Assembly: GCF_029227915.1 (NCBI RefSeq)
Contig: NC_079876.1
Span: 37,865,828-37,929,827 of the forward strand
Source: Hydractinia symbiolongicarpus
Lineage: Eukaryota > Cnidaria > Hydrozoa > Anthoathecata > Hydractiniidae
Length of the DNA: 64,000 bases
Direction of reading: 5' to 3'
Numbering within the stretch: the stretch's first letter is position 1; the number at the start of each line of letters is the position of its first letter. The position numbers and the translations under genes were made by a program. Shown piece after piece: positions 1 to 11,264 of the stretch. The notes beneath the pieces were generated by a model, which saw nothing but the letters and a program-made list of their open reading frames with translations, made no database searches and was not told where the DNA came from.

Positions 1-59
1 AAGGGCTAGGATTAGTCCCACAATAAAAATTGACTTATTTATCTAAATTTCTAAATGAA

Positions 60-74
60 GCGCTACCACAGCGC
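60..74 (+). other. Dyad 1 of the monomer (example copy): gcgct-accac-agcgc
   Basis: A perfect 5-bp inverted repeat with a 5-base loop. It lies in nearly every tag-head monomer just after the AT box. In gca-head monomers the site reads agtgct-acccc-agcgct, a 6-bp dyad with one mismatch. Damaged forms (agggct, gcggt, gcagt with atcgc) mark particular subtypes. Short dyads are common in centromeric satellites; a role for this one is not shown. Confidence 0.75.
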
Positions 75-221
75 CCAGTGTAATCGCTGAGTTCCGGCAA
101 TCATGTCAAATTAAGAATAACGTTATTTCTTGGAGTCAAATTGTCTCACTTATAACATTGATAAGGTCACAGTCCAAAATCAGTTCAATTAAGTCCCACA
201 GTCAATCGTTTCACTGTTAAA

Positions 222-257
222 AGCGATGCAAACTAGTAATATGAAAAAAATATCGCT
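222..257 (+). other. Dyad 2 of the monomer (example copy): agcgat ... atcgct
   Basis: Arms agcgat (222-227) and atcgct (252-257) are exact reverse complements separated by 24 bases. The dyad is present in subtypes with tatcgcta. The tcggtaacaatcac subtype has agcgat with atcact, one mismatch. Confidence 0.65.
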
Positions 258-336
258 AAATACATGTTGGTACGAATATGTGACGCAACCGTTGTAACTG
301 AAGCTGATTGATACCGTTAGAAAGTCAATGAAATGT

Positions 337-349
337 AGTTTTTGAAACT
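337..349 (+). other. Head dyad agttt-ttg-aaact (tag-head class only)
   Basis: A 5-bp inverted repeat with a 3-base loop at the monomer head. It is intact in gaaatgtagtttttgaaac monomers and shortened in gcaattttt and gcacttttt heads, so it distinguishes the two head classes structurally. Confidence 0.6.
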
Positions 350-1690
350 GTCGCCGTTTCTTCAACGCGCAATAACGGCTAGGATTGGTCTCACAGTAAA
401 AATGACTTACTTATTTAAATTTTCAAATGAAGCGCTACCACAGCGCCCAGTGTAATCGCTGAGTTCCGGCAATCACGTCAAATTAAGAAGAATGTTATTT
501 CTTGGAGTCCAAATGTCTCATTTATCACATTTATCAGGTCACAGTCCAAAATAAGTTCATTCAGTCCCACAGTAAATCGTTTGTTAAAAGCGATGCAACC
601 TAGTAATATCAGAGGAATATCGCTAATGCGAATATGTGACCCAAACGTTGTAACTCAAACGGACTGACACCGCTAGAAAGTCAATGAAATGTAGTTTTTG
701 AAACTGTCGCTATTTCTTCAGCGCGCGATAAGGGCTGGAATTGGTTCCACGGTCAAGAATGACTTATTTATCTAAATTTTAAATGAAGCGCTACCACAGC
801 GCCCAGTGTAATCGCTGAGTTCCGCAATCATGTCAAATTAAGATGAATGTTTCTTCTTAGAGTGCAACTGTCTTATTTATCACATTCATCAGGTCACAGT
901 CCAAAGTTAGTTCAATTAAGTCCCACATTCATTCGATTCACTGTTAAAAGCGATGCAACCTAGTAATAACAGATAAATATCGCTAAATACATGTTGGTAC
1001 GAATATGTGACGCAACCGTTGTAACTCAAACGAACTAACACCGTTAGAAAGTCAATGAAATGCACTTTTTGAAACTGTCGCTAATTCGTCAGCGCGCATT
1101 AACGGCTAGGATTGGTCCCACAGTAAAAATGACTTATTTATTTAAATTTTCAAATGAAGCGCTACCACAGCGCCCAGTGTAATCGCTGAGTTCCGGCAAT
1201 CACGTCAAATTAAGAAGAATGTTATTTCTTGGAGTCCAAATGTCTCATTTATCACATTTATCAGGTCACAGTCCAATGTTAGTTCAATTAAGTCCCACAG
1301 AAAATCGTTTCATTGTTAAAAGCGATGCAACCTAGTAACATCAGAAGAATATCGCTAATACGAATATGTGACCCAACCGTTGTAACTCAAACGGACTGAC
1401 ACCGTTAGAAAGTCAATGAAATGTAGTTTTTGAAACTGTCGCTATTTCTTCAGCGCGCGATAAGGGCTTGGATTGGTCCCACGGTAAAGAATGACTTATT
1501 TATCTAAATTTTAAATGAAGCGCTACCACAGCTTCCAGTGTAATCGCTGACTTCCGGCAATCATGTCAAATTAAGATGAATGTTACTTCTTAGAGTCCAA
1601 TTGTCTTATTTATCACATTCATCTGGTCAAAGTCCAAAGTTAGTTCAATTAAGTTCCACATTCATTCGTTTCACTGTTAAAAGCGATGCA

Positions 1691-2797
1691 ACCTATTAAT
1701 AACAGATAAATATCGCTAAATACATGTTGGTACGAATATGTGACGCAACCGTTGTAACTCAAACGAACTGACACCGTTAGAAAGTCAATTAAATGCACTT
1801 TTTGGAACTGTCGCTAATTTGTCAGCGCGCGATAACGGCTAGGTTAGGTCCCACAGTAAGAATTGACTTATTTATCTAAATTTTTAACTGAAGCGGTACC
1901 ACAGCGCCCAGTATAATTGCTGAGTTCCGGCAATCACGTCAAATTAAGAAGAATGTTAGTTCTTGGAGTCCAATTATCTCACTTTTACATTTATAAGGTC
2001 ACAGCCCAAAATCAGTTCAATTAAGTCCCACAGTCAATCGATTCACTGTTAAATGCGACACAACCTAGTAATACCGGAAAGATATCACGAAATACATGTT
2101 GGTACGAATATGTGACTCAACTGTTGTGACACAAACGGATTGATACTGTTAGAAAGTCAATGAAATGTAGTTTTTGAAACTGTCTCTATTTCTTTAGCGC
2201 GGGATAACGGCTAGGATTGGTCCCACAGTAAAAAATCACTTATTTATCTAAATTTTTAAATGGAGCGCTACCACAGCGCCCAGTGTAATCGCTGACTTCC
2301 GACAATCATGTCAAATTAAGAAGAATGTTATTTCTTGGAGTCCAAATGTCTCATTTATCACATTTATCAGGTCACAGTCCAAAGTTAGTTCAATTAAGTC
2401 CCACAGTAAATCGTTTCATTGTTAAAAGCGATGCAACCTAGTAATATCAGAAGAATATCGCTAATACGAATATGTGACCAAACCGTTGTAACTCAAACGA
2501 ACTGACACCGTTAGAAAGTCAATGAAATGCAATTTTTGAAACTGTCGCTAATTTGTCAGCGCGCGATAACAGCTAGGATTGGTCCCCCAGTACAAAATGG
2601 CTTATTTATCTACATTTTTAAATTAAGTACTACCCCAGCGCTAAGTGTAATCGCTGAATTCCGGCTATCATGTCAAATTAAGAAAAATGTTATTTCTTGG
2701 AGTCCAATTGTCTCACTTATTACATTTATAAGGTCATAGTTCAAAATCAGTTCAATTAAGTCCCACAGTCAATCGTTTCACTGTTAAAAGCGATGCA
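1691..2797 (+). repeat. Three-monomer tandem unit, first copy (1107 bp)
   Basis: Begins at acctattaataacag, a variant with tatt instead of the usual tagt. The same sequence restarts exactly 1107 bp later at 2798. The two copies share cactttttggaactg, the cggtaccac dyad variant and ccggaaagatatcacg. It is three monomers long. Confidence 0.88.
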
Positions 2798-3890
2798 ACC
2801 TATTAATAACAGATAAATATCGCTAAATACATGTTGGTACGAATATGTGACGCAACCGTTGTAACTCAAACGAACTGACACCGTTAGAAAGTCAATTAAA
2901 TGCACTTTTTGGAACTGTCGCTAATTTGTCAGCGCGCGATAACGGCTAGGTTAGGTCCCACAGTAAGAATTGACTTATTTATCTAAATTTTTAACTGAAG
3001 CGGTACCACAGCGCCCAGTATAATTGCTGAGTTCCGGCAATCACGTCAAATTAAGAAGAATGTTAGTTCTTGGAGTCCAATTGTCTCACTTTTACATTTA
3101 TAAGGTCACAGCCCAAAATCAGTTCAATTAAGTCCCACAGTCAATCGATTCACTGTTAAATGCGATACAACCTAGTAATACCGGAAAGATATCACGAAAT
3201 ACATGTTGGTACGAATATGTGACTCAACTGTTGTAACACAAACGGATTGATACTGTTAGAAAGTCAATGAAATGTAGTTTTTGAAACTGTCTCTATTTCT
3301 TTAGCGCGCGCTAAGGGCTAGGATTGGTCCCACAATAAAAATTGACTTATTTATCTAAATTTCTAAATGAAGCGCTACCACAGTGTAATCGCTGACTTCC
3401 GACAATCATGTCAAATTAAGAAGAATGTTATTTCTTGGAGTCCAAATGTCTCATTTATCACATTTATCAGGTCACAGTCCAAAGTTAGTTCAATTAAGTC
3501 CCACAGTAAATCGTTTCATTGTTAAAAGCGATGCAACCTAGTAATATCAGAAGAATATCGCTAATACGAATATGTGACCAAACCGTTGTAACTCAAACGA
3601 ACTGACACCGTTAGAAAGTCAATGAAATGCAATTTTGTCGCTAATTTGTCAGCGCGCGATAACAGCTAGGATTGGTCCCCCAGTACAAAATGGCTTATTT
3701 ATCTACATTTTTAAATTAAGTACTACCCCAGCGCTAAGTGTAATCGCTGAATTCCGGCTATCATGTCAAATTAAGAAAAATGTTATTTCTTGGAGTCCAA
3801 TTGTCTCACTTATTACATTTATAAGGTCATAGTCCAAAATCAGTTCAATTAAGTCCCACAGTCAATCGTTTCACTGTTAAAAGCGATACA
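2798..3890 (+). repeat. Three-monomer tandem unit, second copy (1093 bp, rearranged)
   Basis: Second copy of the 1107-bp unit. It is 14 bp shorter because of two 7-bp losses: cgcccag near 3381, and ttgaaac near 3634. It also carries a patch at about 3305-3370 that does not match its partner. The partner reads gcgggataacgg there, while this copy reads gcgcgctaagggctagg with ccacaataaaaattgac. A further 17-bp loss lies just past its end, near 3892. Confidence 0.85.
3305..3370 (+). other. Conversion-like patch inside the duplicated trimer
   Basis: Within an otherwise matching 1107-bp tandem pair, this roughly 65-bp stretch matches another monomer subtype, the one at 1-60, 4015 and 6955: gcgcgctaaggg, ccacaataaaaattgac, taaatttctaaatgaag. 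Sequence on both sides returns to the expected partner (gacttccgacaatcatg on the right). This looks like a non-reciprocal transfer, but a double crossover cannot be excluded. Confidence 0.7.
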
Positions 3891-4379
3891 ACAATCACTA
3901 AATACTTGTTGGTACGAATATGTGACGCAATTGTTGTAGTTGAAACGGACTGATACCGTTAGAAAATCAATGAAATGTAGTATTTGAAACTGTCTCTATT
4001 TCTTTAGCGCGCGCTAAGGGCTAGGATTGGTCCCACAATAAAAATTGACTTATTTATCTAAATTTCTAAATGAAGCGCTACCACAGCGCCCAGTGTAACC
4101 GCTGAGTTCCGGCAATCATGTCAAATTAAGAATAATGTTATTTCTTGGAGTCAAATTGTCTTACTTATAACATTTATAAGGTCACAGTCCAAAATCAGTT
4201 CAATTAAGTCCCACATTCATTCGTTTCACTGTTAAAAGCGATGCAACTTAGTAATATCGGTAACAATCACTAAATACTTGTTGGTACGAATATGTGACGC
4301 AATTGTTGTAACTGAAGCGGATTGATACCGTTAGAAAGTCAATGACATGCACTTTTTGAAACTGTCCTAATTCGTCAGC
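3891..4379 (+). repeat. Satellite stretch resuming the left copy of the large block
   Basis: After the inserted trimer, this stretch resumes the sequence seen from about 9782 onward (offset 5881): aaatacttgttggtac, gcaattgttgtagttg, gaaatgtagtatttgaaac, gcgcgctaagggctagg. It carries the 17-bp loss at its left edge. No other element is present. Confidence 0.8.
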
Positions 4380-5030
4380 GCGCAATAACGGCTAGTATTG
4401 GTCCCCCAGTACAAAATGACTTATTTATCTACATTTTTAAATTAAGTGCTACCCTAGCGCTCAGTGTAATTGCTGAGATCCGGCAATCACGTCAAATTAA
4501 GACGAATGTTATTTCTTGGAGTCCAAATGTCTCATTTATCACATTTATCAGGTCACAGTTCAAAATAAGTTGAATTAAGTCCCACAGTAAATCGCTTCAT
4601 TGTTTAAAGCGATGCAACCTAGTAATATCAGAAGAATATCGCTAATACGAATATGTGACCCAAACGTTGTAATTCAAACGGACTGACACCGTTAGAAAGT
4701 CAATGAAATGTAGTTTTTGAAACTGTCGCTATTTCTTCAGCGCGCGATAAGGGCTGGGATTGGTTCCACGGTAAAGAATGACTTATTTATCTAAATGTTA
4801 AATGAAGCGTTACCACAACGCCCAGTGTAATCGCTGAGTTCCGCAATCATGTCAAATTAAGATGAATGTTACTTCTTAGAGTCCAATTGTCTTATTTATC
4901 ACATTCATCAGGTCACAGTCCAAAGTTAGTTCAATTAAGTCCCACATTCATTCGTTTCACTGTTAAAAGCGATGCAACCTAGTAATAACAGATAAATATC
5001 GCTAAATACATGTTGGTACGAATATGTGAC
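4380..5030 (+). repeat. Two-monomer block, left copy (partner 12467-13119)
   Basis: Shares rare variants with the block about 8089 bp away (22 monomers): ggctagtattggtccccc, taccctagcgc, aataagttgaattaag, aatcgcttcattgttta, and the compensated dyad gcgttaccacaacgc. The offset shifts from 8087 to 8089 because the partner has an extra gc at ctagcgcgctcag. Confidence 0.82.
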
Positions 5031-6957
5031 CCAACCGTTGTAACTCAAACGGACTGACACCGTTAGAAAGTCAATGAAATGTAGTTTTCGAAACTGTCGC
5101 TATTTCTTTAGCGCGCGATAAGGGCTAGGATTTGTCCCACGGTAAAGAATGACTTATTTATCTAAATTTTAAATGAAGCGCTACCACAGCTTCCAGTGTA
5201 ATCGCTGAGTTCCGACAATCACGTCAAATTAAGAAGAATCTTATTTCTTGGAGTCCAAATGTCTCATTTATCACATTTATCAGGTCACAGTCCAAAGTTA
5301 GTTCAATTAATTCCCACAGTAAATCGTTTCATTGTTAAAAGCGATGCAACCTAGTAATATCAGAAGAATGTCGCTAATACGAATATGTGACTTAACCGTT
5401 GTAACTCAAACGAACTGACACCGTTAGAAAGTCAATGAAATGCAATTTTTGAAACTGTCGCTAATTCGTCAGCGCGCGATAACAGCTAGGATTGGTCCCC
5501 CAGTACAAAATGGCTTATTTATCTACATTTTTAAATTAAGTGCTACCCCAGCGCTAAGTGTAATCGCTGAATTCCGGCTATCATGTCAAATTAAGAAAAA
5601 TGTTATTTCTTGGAGTCCAATTGTCTCACTTATTACATTTATAAGGTCATAGTCCAAAATCAGTTCAATTAAGTCCCACAGTCAATCGTTTCACTGTTAA
5701 AAGCGATACAACTTAGTAATATCGGTAACAATCACTAGATACTTGTTGGTACGAATATGTGACGCAACCGTTGTAACTAAAGCGGATTGATACCGTTAGA
5801 AAGTCAATGAAATGTAGTTTTTGAAACTGTCGCCGTTTCTTCAACGCGCAATAACGGCTAGGATTGGTCTCACAGTAAAAATGACTTACTTATTTAAATT
5901 TTCAAATGAAGCGCTACCACAGCGCCCAATGTAATCGCTGAGTTCTAGCAATCACGTCAAATTAAGAAGAATGTTATTTCTTGGAGTCCAATTGTCTCAC
6001 TTTTACATTTATAAGGTCACAGCCCAAAATCAGTTCAGTTAAGTCCCACAGTCAATCGATTCACTGTTAAATGCGATATAACCTAGTAATATTGGAAAGA
6101 TATCACGAAATACATGTTGGTACGAATATGTAACTCAACTGTTGTAACACAAACAGATTGATACTGTTAGAAAGTCAATGAAATGTAGTTTTTGAAACTG
6201 TCTCTATTTCTTTAGCGCGGAATAACGGCTAGGATTGGTCCCACACTAAAAAATCACTTATTTATCTAAATTTTTAAATGGAGCGCTACCACAGTGCCCA
6301 GTGTAATCGCTGACTTCCGGCAATCATGTCAAATTAAGAAGAATGTTATTTCTTGGAGTCCAAATGTCTCATTTATCACATTTATCAGGTCACAGTCCAA
6401 AGTTAGTTCAATTAAGTCCCACAGTAAATCGTTTCATTGTTAAAAGCGATGCAACCTAGTAATATCAGAAGAATATCGCTAATACGAATATGTGACCAAA
6501 CCGTTGTAACTCAAACGAACTGACACCGTTAGAAAGTCAATGAAATGCAATTTTTGAAACTGTCGCAAATTCGTCAGCGCGCGATAACAGCTAGGATTGG
6601 TCCCCCAGTACACAATGGCTTATTTATCTACATTTTTAAATTAAGTGCTATCCCAGCGCTAAGTGTAATCGCTGATTTCCGACTATCATGTCAAATTAAG
6701 AAAAATGTTATTTCTTGGAGTCCAATTGTCTCACTTATTACATTTATAAGGTCATAGTCCAAAATCAGTTTAATTAAGTCCCACAGTCAATCGTTTCACT
6801 GTTAAAAGCGATACAACTTAGTAATATCGGTAACAATCACTAGATACTTGTTGGTACGAATATGTGACGCAATTGTTGTAGTTGAAACGGACTGATACTG
6901 TTAGAAAGTCAATGAAATGTAGTATTTGAAACTGTCTCTATTTCTTTAGCGCGCGCT
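5031..6957 (+). repeat. Irregular monomers; right part copies ~1.9-2.8 kb
   Basis: About five monomers. From about 5930 to 6795 the sequence matches 1912-2777 at an offset of 4018 bp (11 monomers), for example ctcaactgttgtaacaca and the gcgggataacgg type, which here reads gcggaataacgg. Two gca-head monomers, at 5437 and 6542, lie 1105 bp apart. I see nothing but satellite. Confidence 0.8.
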
Positions 6958-9751
6958 AAGGGCTAGGATTGGTCCCACAATAAAAATTGACTTATTTATC
7001 TAAATTTCTAAATGAAGCGCTCCCACAGCGCCCAGTGTAATCGCTGAGTTCCGGCAATCATGTCAAATTAAGAATAATGTTATTTCTTGGAGTCAAATTG
7101 TCTCACTTATAACATTGATAAGGTCACAGTCCAAAATCAGTTCAATTAAGTCCCACAGTCAATCGTTTCACTGTTAAAAGCGATGCAACCTAGTAATATG
7201 AAAAAAATATCGCTAAATACATGTTGGTACGAATATGTGACGCAACCGTTGTAACTGAAGCTGATTGATACCGTTAGAAAGTCAATGAAATGTAGTTTTT
7301 GAAACTGTCGCCGTTTCTTCAACGCGCAATAACGGCTAGGATTGGTCTTACAGTAAAAATGACTCACTTATTTAAATTTTCAAATGAAGCGCTACCACAG
7401 CGCCCAGTGTAATCGCTGAGTTCCGGCAATCACGTCAAATTAAGAAGAATGTTATTTCTTGGAGTCCAAATGTCTCATTTATCACATTTATCAGGTCACA
7501 GTCCAAAATAAGTTCATTCAGTCCCACAGTAAATCGTTTGTTAAAAGCGATGCAACCTAGTAATATCAGAGGAATATCGCTAATGCGAATATGTGACCCA
7601 AACGTTGTAACTCAAACGGACTGACACCGCTAGAAAGTCAATGAAATGTAGTTTTTGAAACTGTCGCTATTTCTTCAGCGCGCGATAAGGGCTGGAATTG
7701 GTTCCACGGTAAAGAATGACTTATTTATCTAAATTTTAAATGAAGCGCTACCACAGCGCCCAGTGTAATCGCTGAGTTCCGCAATCATGTCAAATTAAGA
7801 TGAATGTTTCTTCTTAGAGTGCAATTGTCTTATTTATCACATTCTTCAGGTCACAGTCCAAAGTTAGTTCAATTAAGTCCCACATTCATTCGATTCACTG
7901 TTAAAAGCGATGCAACCTAGTAATAACAGATAAATATCGCTAAATACATGTTGGTACGAATATGTGACGCAACCGTTGTAACTCAAACGAACTAACACCG
8001 TTAGAAAGTCAATGAAATGCACTTTTTGAAACTGTCGCTAATTCGTCAGCGCGCATTAACGGCTAGGATTGGTCCCACAGTAAAAATGACTTATTTATTT
8101 AAATTTTCAAATGAAGCGCTACCACAGCGCCCAGTGTAATCGCTGAGTTCCGGCAATCACGTCAAATTAAGAAGAATGTTATTTCTTGGGGTCCAAATGT
8201 CTCATTTATCACATTTATCAGGTCACAGTCCAATGTTAGTTCAATTAAGTCCCACAGAAAATCGTTTCATTGTTAAAAGCGATGCAACCTAGTAACATCA
8301 GAAGAATATCGCTAATACGAATATGTGACCCAACCGTTGTAACTCAAACGGACTGACACCGTTAGAAAGTCAATGAAATGTAGTTTTTGAAACTGTCGCT
8401 ATTTCTTCAGCGCGCGATAAGGGCTAGGATTGGTCCCACGGTAAAGAATGACTTATTTATCTAATTTTTAAATGAAGCGCTACCACAGCTTCCAGTGTAA
8501 TCGCTGACTTCCGGCAATCATGTCAAATTAAGATGAATGTTACTTCTTAGAGTCCAATTGTCTTATTTATCACATTCATCAGGTCAAAGTCCAAAGTTAG
8601 TTCAATTAAGTCCCACATTCATTCGTTTCACTGTTAAAAGCGATGCAACCTAGTAATAACAGATAAATATCGCTAAATACATGTTGGTACGAATATGTGA
8701 CGCAACCGTTGTAACTCAAACGAACTGACACCGTTAGAAAGTCAATTAAATGCACTTTTTGGAACTGTCGCTAATTTGTCAGCGCGCGATAACGGCTAGG
8801 TTAGGTCCCACAGTAAGAATTGACTTATTTATCTAATATTTTAACTGAAGCGGTACCACAGCGCCCAGTATAATCGCTGAGTTCCGGCAATCACGTCAAA
8901 TTAAGAAGAATGTTAGTTCTTGGAGTCCAATTGTCTCACTTTTACATTTATAAGGTCACAGCCCAAAATCAGTTCAATTAAGTCCCACAGTCAATCGATT
9001 CACTGTTAAATGCGATACAACCTAGTAATACCGGAAAGATATCACGAAATACATGTTGGTACGAATATGTGACTCAACTGTTGTAACACAAACGGATTGA
9101 TACTGTTAGAAAGTCAATGAAATGTAGTTTTTGAAACTGTCTCTATTTCTTTAGCGCGGGATAACGGCTAGGATTGGTCCCACAGTAAAAAATCACTTAT
9201 TTATCTAAATTTTTAAATGGAGCGCTACCACAGCGCCCAGTGTAATCGCTGAATTCCGACAATCATGTCAAATTAAGAAGAATGTTATTTCTTGGAGTCC
9301 AAATGTCTCATTTATCACATTTATCAGGTCACAGTCCAAAGTTAGTTCAATTAAGTCCCACAGTAAATCGTTTCATTGTTAAAAGCGATGCAACCTAGTA
9401 ATATCAGAAGAATATCGCTAATACGAATATGTGACCCAACCGTTGTAACTCAAACGAACTGACACCGTTAGAAAGTCAATGAAATGCAATTTTTGAAACT
9501 GTCGCTAATTTGTCAGCGCGCGATAACAGCTAGGATTGGTCCCCCAGTACAAAATGGCTTATTTATCTACATTTTTAAATTAGGTACTACCCCAGCGCTA
9601 AGTGTAATCGCTGAATTCCGGCTATCATGTCAAATTAAGAAAAATGTTATTTCTTGGAGTCCAATTGTCTCACTTATTACATTTACAAGGTCATAGTCCA
9701 AAATCAGTTCAATTAAGTCCCACAGTCAATCGTTTCACTGTTAAAAGCGAT
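6958..9751 (+). repeat. Large duplicated block, right copy (partner 1-2794)
   Basis: Right member of the 6957-bp-offset pair. It keeps the rare variants of the left copy, including the two-monomer segment gaaaaaaatatcgc to aacgcgcaataacgg and the ttagttcttggagtcc variant near 8910. It lacks the extra three-monomer duplication that interrupts the left copy at 2798-3890, so that trimer duplication probably postdates this block duplication. Confidence 0.88.
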
Positions 9752-9780
9752 ACAACTTAGTAATATCGGTAACAATCACT

Positions 9781-10152
9781 AAATACTTGTTGGTACGAAT
9801 ATGTGACGCAATTGTTGTAGTTGAAACGGACTGATACCGTTAGAAAATCAATGAAATGTAGTATTTGAAACTGTCTCTATTTCTTTAGCGCGCGCTAAGG
9901 GCTAGGATTGGTCCCACAATAAAAATTGACTTATTTATCTAAATTTCTAAATGAAGCGCTACCACAGCGCCCAGTGTGACTGCTGAGTTCCGGCAATCAT
10001 GTCAAATTAAGAATAATGTTATTTCTTGGAGTCAAATTGTCTTACTTATAACATTTATAAGGTCACAGTCCAAAATCATATCAATTAAGTCCCACAGTCA
10101 ATCGTTTCACTGTTAAAAGCGATACAACTTAGTAATATCGGTAACAATCACT
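9781..10152 (+). repeat. Single-monomer tandem duplication, copy 1 (372 bp)
   Basis: Starts aaatacttgttggtac and contains gaaatgtagtatttgaaac, gcgcgctaagggctagg and the private variant aaaatcatatcaattaag near 10073. The next monomer repeats all of these exactly 372 bp later. By eye the pair differs at very few positions (gtgtgactgctgag here, gtgtaactgctgag in the next), which suggests a recent exchange one monomer out of register. Confidence 0.88.
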
Positions 10153-10524
10153 AAATACTTGTTGGTACGAATATGTGACGCAATTGTTGTAGTTGAAACG
10201 GACTGATACCGTTAGAAAATCAATGAAATGTAGTATTTGAAACTGTCTCTATTTCTTTAGCGCGCGCTAAGGGCTAGGATTGGTCCCACAATAAAAATTG
10301 ACTTATTTATCTAAATTTCTAAATGAAGCGCTACCACAGCGCCCAGTGTAACTGCTGAGTTCCGGCAATCATGTCAAATTAAGAATAATGTTATTTCTTG
10401 GAGTCAAATTGTCTTACTTATAACATTTATAAGGTCACAGTCCAAAATCATATCAATTAAGTCCCACAGTCAATCGTTTCACTGTTAAAAGCGATGCAAC
10501 TTAGTAATATCGGTAACAATCACT
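10153..10524 (+). repeat. Single-monomer tandem duplication, copy 2 (372 bp)
   Basis: Second copy of the preceding monomer, with the same private aaaatcatatcaattaag variant near 10445. After it the array changes to the gaagcggattgatac tail and the gccatttcttcaacgcgc head. Two adjacent copies of the same subtype break the alternation of head classes seen elsewhere. Confidence 0.88.
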
Positions 10525-11264
10525 AAATACTTGTTGGTACGAATATGTGACGCAATTGTTGTAACTGAAGCGGATTGATACCGTTAGAAAGTCAATGAAA
10601 TGTAGTTTTTGAAACTGTCGCCATTTCTTCAACGCGCAATAACGGCTAGGATTGGTCTCACAGTAAAAATGACTTACTTATTTAAATATTCAAATGAAGC
10701 GCTACCACAGCGCCCAGTGTATTCGCTGAATTCCGGCAATCACGTCAAATTAAGAAGAATGTTATTTCTTGGAGTCCAAATGTCTCATTTATCACATTTA
10801 TCAGGTCACAGTCCAAAATAAGTTCAATTCAGTCCCACAGTAAATCGTTTTTTAAAAGCGATGCAACCTAGTAGTATCAGAGGAATATCGCTAATACGAA
10901 TATGAGACCCAAACGTTGTAACTCAAACGGACTGACACCGCTAGAAAGTCAATGACATGTAGTTTTTGAAACTGTCGCTATTTCTTCAGCTCGCAATAAG
11001 GGCTGGGATTGGTTCCACGGTAAAGAATGACTTATTTATCAAAATTTTAAATGAAGCGCTACCACAGCGCCCAGTGCAATCGCTGAGTTCCCCAATCATG
11101 TCAAATTAAGATGAATGTTACTTCTTAGAGTCCAATTGTCTTATTTATCACATTCACCAGGTCACAGTCCAAAGTTAGTTCAATTAAGTCCCACATTCAT
11201 TCGTTTCACTGTTAAAAGCGATGCAACCTAGTAATAACAGATAAATATCGCTAAATACATGTTG
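10525..11264 (+). repeat. Two irregular monomers between duplicated blocks
   Basis: Continuous satellite related to 301-960 and 7258-7917, with the same cgccatttcttcaacgcgc head type and a shortened second tcccacag region (aaatcgttttttaaaag near 10844). Private variants are cagctcgcaataagg near 10988 and gagttccccaatc near 11085. No other element is visible. Confidence 0.8.

Larger units (their letters stand above)
1..2794 (+). repeat. Large duplicated block, left copy (partner 6958-9751)
   Basis: Every base position checked in this stretch matches the position 6957 bp further on, with only scattered substitutions. Rare shared variants include gaaaaaaatatcgc at 242, the shortened gttcattcag at 557, gcgcgcattaacgg at 1091 and cactttttggaactg at 1797. 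The match stops at 2795, where the left copy reads gatgcaacctatt and the right copy gatacaacttagt. The offset equals about 19 monomers. The block probably extends leftward beyond the window. Confidence 0.9.

Noticed and set aside
7146-7367. Minus-strand open frame of 73 codons, and a longer relative at 35336-35623
   Set aside because: Both lie antisense across the gaaaaaaatatcgc monomer subtype. They are chance open stretches of the satellite, absent from most other monomers.
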